Source of the DNA: an uncultured Anaerovibrio sp.
GTDB lineage: Bacteria; Bacillota; Negativicutes; Selenomonadales; Selenomonadaceae
Direction: 5' to 3'
Length of the DNA: 6,359 nucleotides
Assembly: GCA_900768695.1 (NCBI GenBank)
Contig: CAAGDY010000093.1
Location: forward strand, 1-6,359
The notes under the pieces were generated by a model. It was given only the letters and a program-made list of their open reading frames with translations. It searched no databases and was not told the origin of the DNA. This document shows positions 5,533 to 6,359 of the stretch, piece after piece; position 1 is the stretch's first letter; each line of letters begins with the position of its first letter. Made by a program: the position numbers and the translations under genes.

Positions 5533-6359
5533 AACACTTCAATGCCTCCCTAATTTTTACTCCAACCTCATAAGCTAAATTTACGGGCACCGCATTACCA
5601 ACCTGCCTATACTGTGCCCCCATACCACCACAAAATTCCCAGCTATCAGGAAATGTCTGACACCTGGCATTTTCGCGCACAGTAAAAGGTCTTGGTTCTA
5701 GAGGATGACACCTATCCGTCTGTTTTTGACTAGGCGAAGTCAAGACTGTAAGAGATGGCTCATCCAAACTCATTCTACGCAATATGCCAGTCCTTCCGCC
5801 TTCCATATACCAACAGCTTTTCATATATTGCTTAGCAACAATCGGATCAATATCTCTCCAGTATCCCCCCGGAGGAACCAGCTCAAAAATTTTTTCCTTA
5901 TACTCAGAATACCTCGCACCTTCACTTTTAGGACAATCTAACAAAATATCTCTTAAAACAGGTTTATATTCATGAGGTTTGGGAAATTCAAATTCAACTT
6001 TATCTAGCAAATCATGTCTAATGCCTATGGTAATCAACCGTTCTCTTTTCTGAGGCACACCATAATCCCAAGCATTCAAAACCCGTTTTTGAATTGTATA
6101 GCCTGCTTTTTCAAAAATATCCGTCATAACAGCATAAGTTCTACCATGGTCATGTGATTGCAATCCCCTGACATTCTCAAATAAAAACATCTTAGGCTGC
6201 AACTTTTGCAAAAACAACGCATAATGAGAAAACAGTGTTCCTCTGGCATCCTCCAATCCTAAGCGCTTCCCCGCATAAGAAAATGCCTGGCACGGCGCAC
6301 CACCTGATAAAAGATCCAGTTCTCCTTTTTTTATCGAGAAATATTCTTCCAAATCGAGG
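5516..6359 (-). CDS. DNA (cytosine-5) methyltransferase of the Type II system (partial, N-terminus off the right edge)
   Basis: The visible 280 residues carry the C5-cytosine methyltransferase motifs in order. Motif IV is GGAPCQAFSYAGKR with the catalytic Cys at codon 6292-6290. Motif VI is FENVRG, motif VIII QKRERL, motif IX RENARCQTFPDSW and motif X QVGNAVP. The reaction transfers a methyl group from S-adenosylmethionine to C5 of a cytosine in the recognition site, protecting host DNA. Motif I (the FAGxGG cofactor loop) and the start codon lie beyond 6359, so probably 50-80 residues are missing. The TTG at 6352 is not a real start because the frame stays open to the edge and motif I has not yet appeared. 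The target-recognition part contains LTVLTSPSQKQTDRCHP, which resembles GGNCC/GGWCC methyltransferases such as those of Sau96I and Eco47II. It lies upstream of and overlaps the endonuclease gene, an order that allows modification before restriction. Confidence 0.93.
   Translation of the reverse strand, partial: LDLEEYFSIKKGELDLLSGGAPCQAFSYAGKRLGLEDARGTLFSHYALFLQKLQPKMFLFENVRGLQSHDHGRTYAVMTDIFEKAGYTIQKRVLNAWDYGVPQKRERLITIGIRHDLLDKVEFEFPKPHEYKPVLRDILLDCPKSEGARYSEYKEKIFELVPPGGYWRDIDPIVAKQYMKSCWYMEGGRTGILRRMSLDEPSLTVLTSPSQKQTDRCHPLEPRPFTVRENARCQTFPDSWEFCGGMGAQYRQVGNAVPVNLAYEVGVKIREALKCYDMAN
5545..5550 (-). promoter_or_regulatory. Possible ribosome binding site of the endonuclease gene
   Basis: GGGAGG on the minus strand lies inside the methyltransferase coding region, 12 nt before the endonuclease ATG at 5532. 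The spacing is long, so this may act as a weak site or assist re-initiation after the methyltransferase stop at 5516-5518. Confidence 0.4.

Noticed and set aside
6350..6352. TTG as the start codon of the methyltransferase
   Set aside because: The frame continues upstream to the window edge, and motif I, which must precede PCQ by dozens of residues, is not yet present.

Overview
The window looks like chromosomal DNA of a motile, anaerobic Firmicute of the Negativicutes, most likely Selenomonadaceae. The evidence is a Bacillota-type class III fructose-1,6-bisphosphatase, a flagellin with divergent D0/D1 ends, a Firmicute-style flagellin leader (strong AGGAGG, sigma-28 promoter, CsrA-type site) and mid-range base composition (roughly 50% G+C over the left two thirds). 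The genus is inferred from overall protein character, not from a marker gene.

Layout, left to right. Positions 1-1697 (minus) hold most of fbp, which runs off the left edge without its C-terminus. Positions 1698-1929 are intergenic. They contain a 10-bp perfect inverted repeat enclosing 80 nt and followed by a T-tract on the minus strand, probably a flagellin terminator or 3'UTR RNA structure. Positions 1930-3240 (minus) encode a 436-residue flagellin. Positions 3241-3447 are a divergent control region. It carries overlapping sigma-A-like and sigma-28-like promoters for flagellin, an exact CsrA consensus in a small hairpin of the flagellin leader, and an oppositely oriented promoter for the next gene. 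Positions 3448-4539 (plus) encode an unnamed membrane-anchored protein with a DUF2939-like N-terminal part and a helical C-terminal part. Positions 4584-4624 are a 16-bp bidirectional terminator between convergent genes. Positions 4642-6359 (minus) are a more A+T-rich Type II restriction-modification pair: a C5-cytosine methyltransferase missing its N-terminus at the right edge, then an Eco47II/Sau96I-type endonuclease overlapping it by 17 nt.

The genes do not form one pathway. fbp is central metabolism (gluconeogenesis), flagellin is motility with transcriptional (sigma-28) and probably post-transcriptional (CsrA) control, and the restriction-modification cassette is a defence module that was probably acquired horizontally. 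Nothing in the window demands a wholly new system. The least explained elements are the enclosed-inverted-repeat RNA between flagellin and fbp and the uncharacterised membrane protein divergent from flagellin. No tRNA, rRNA, insertion sequence or CRISPR array was seen.
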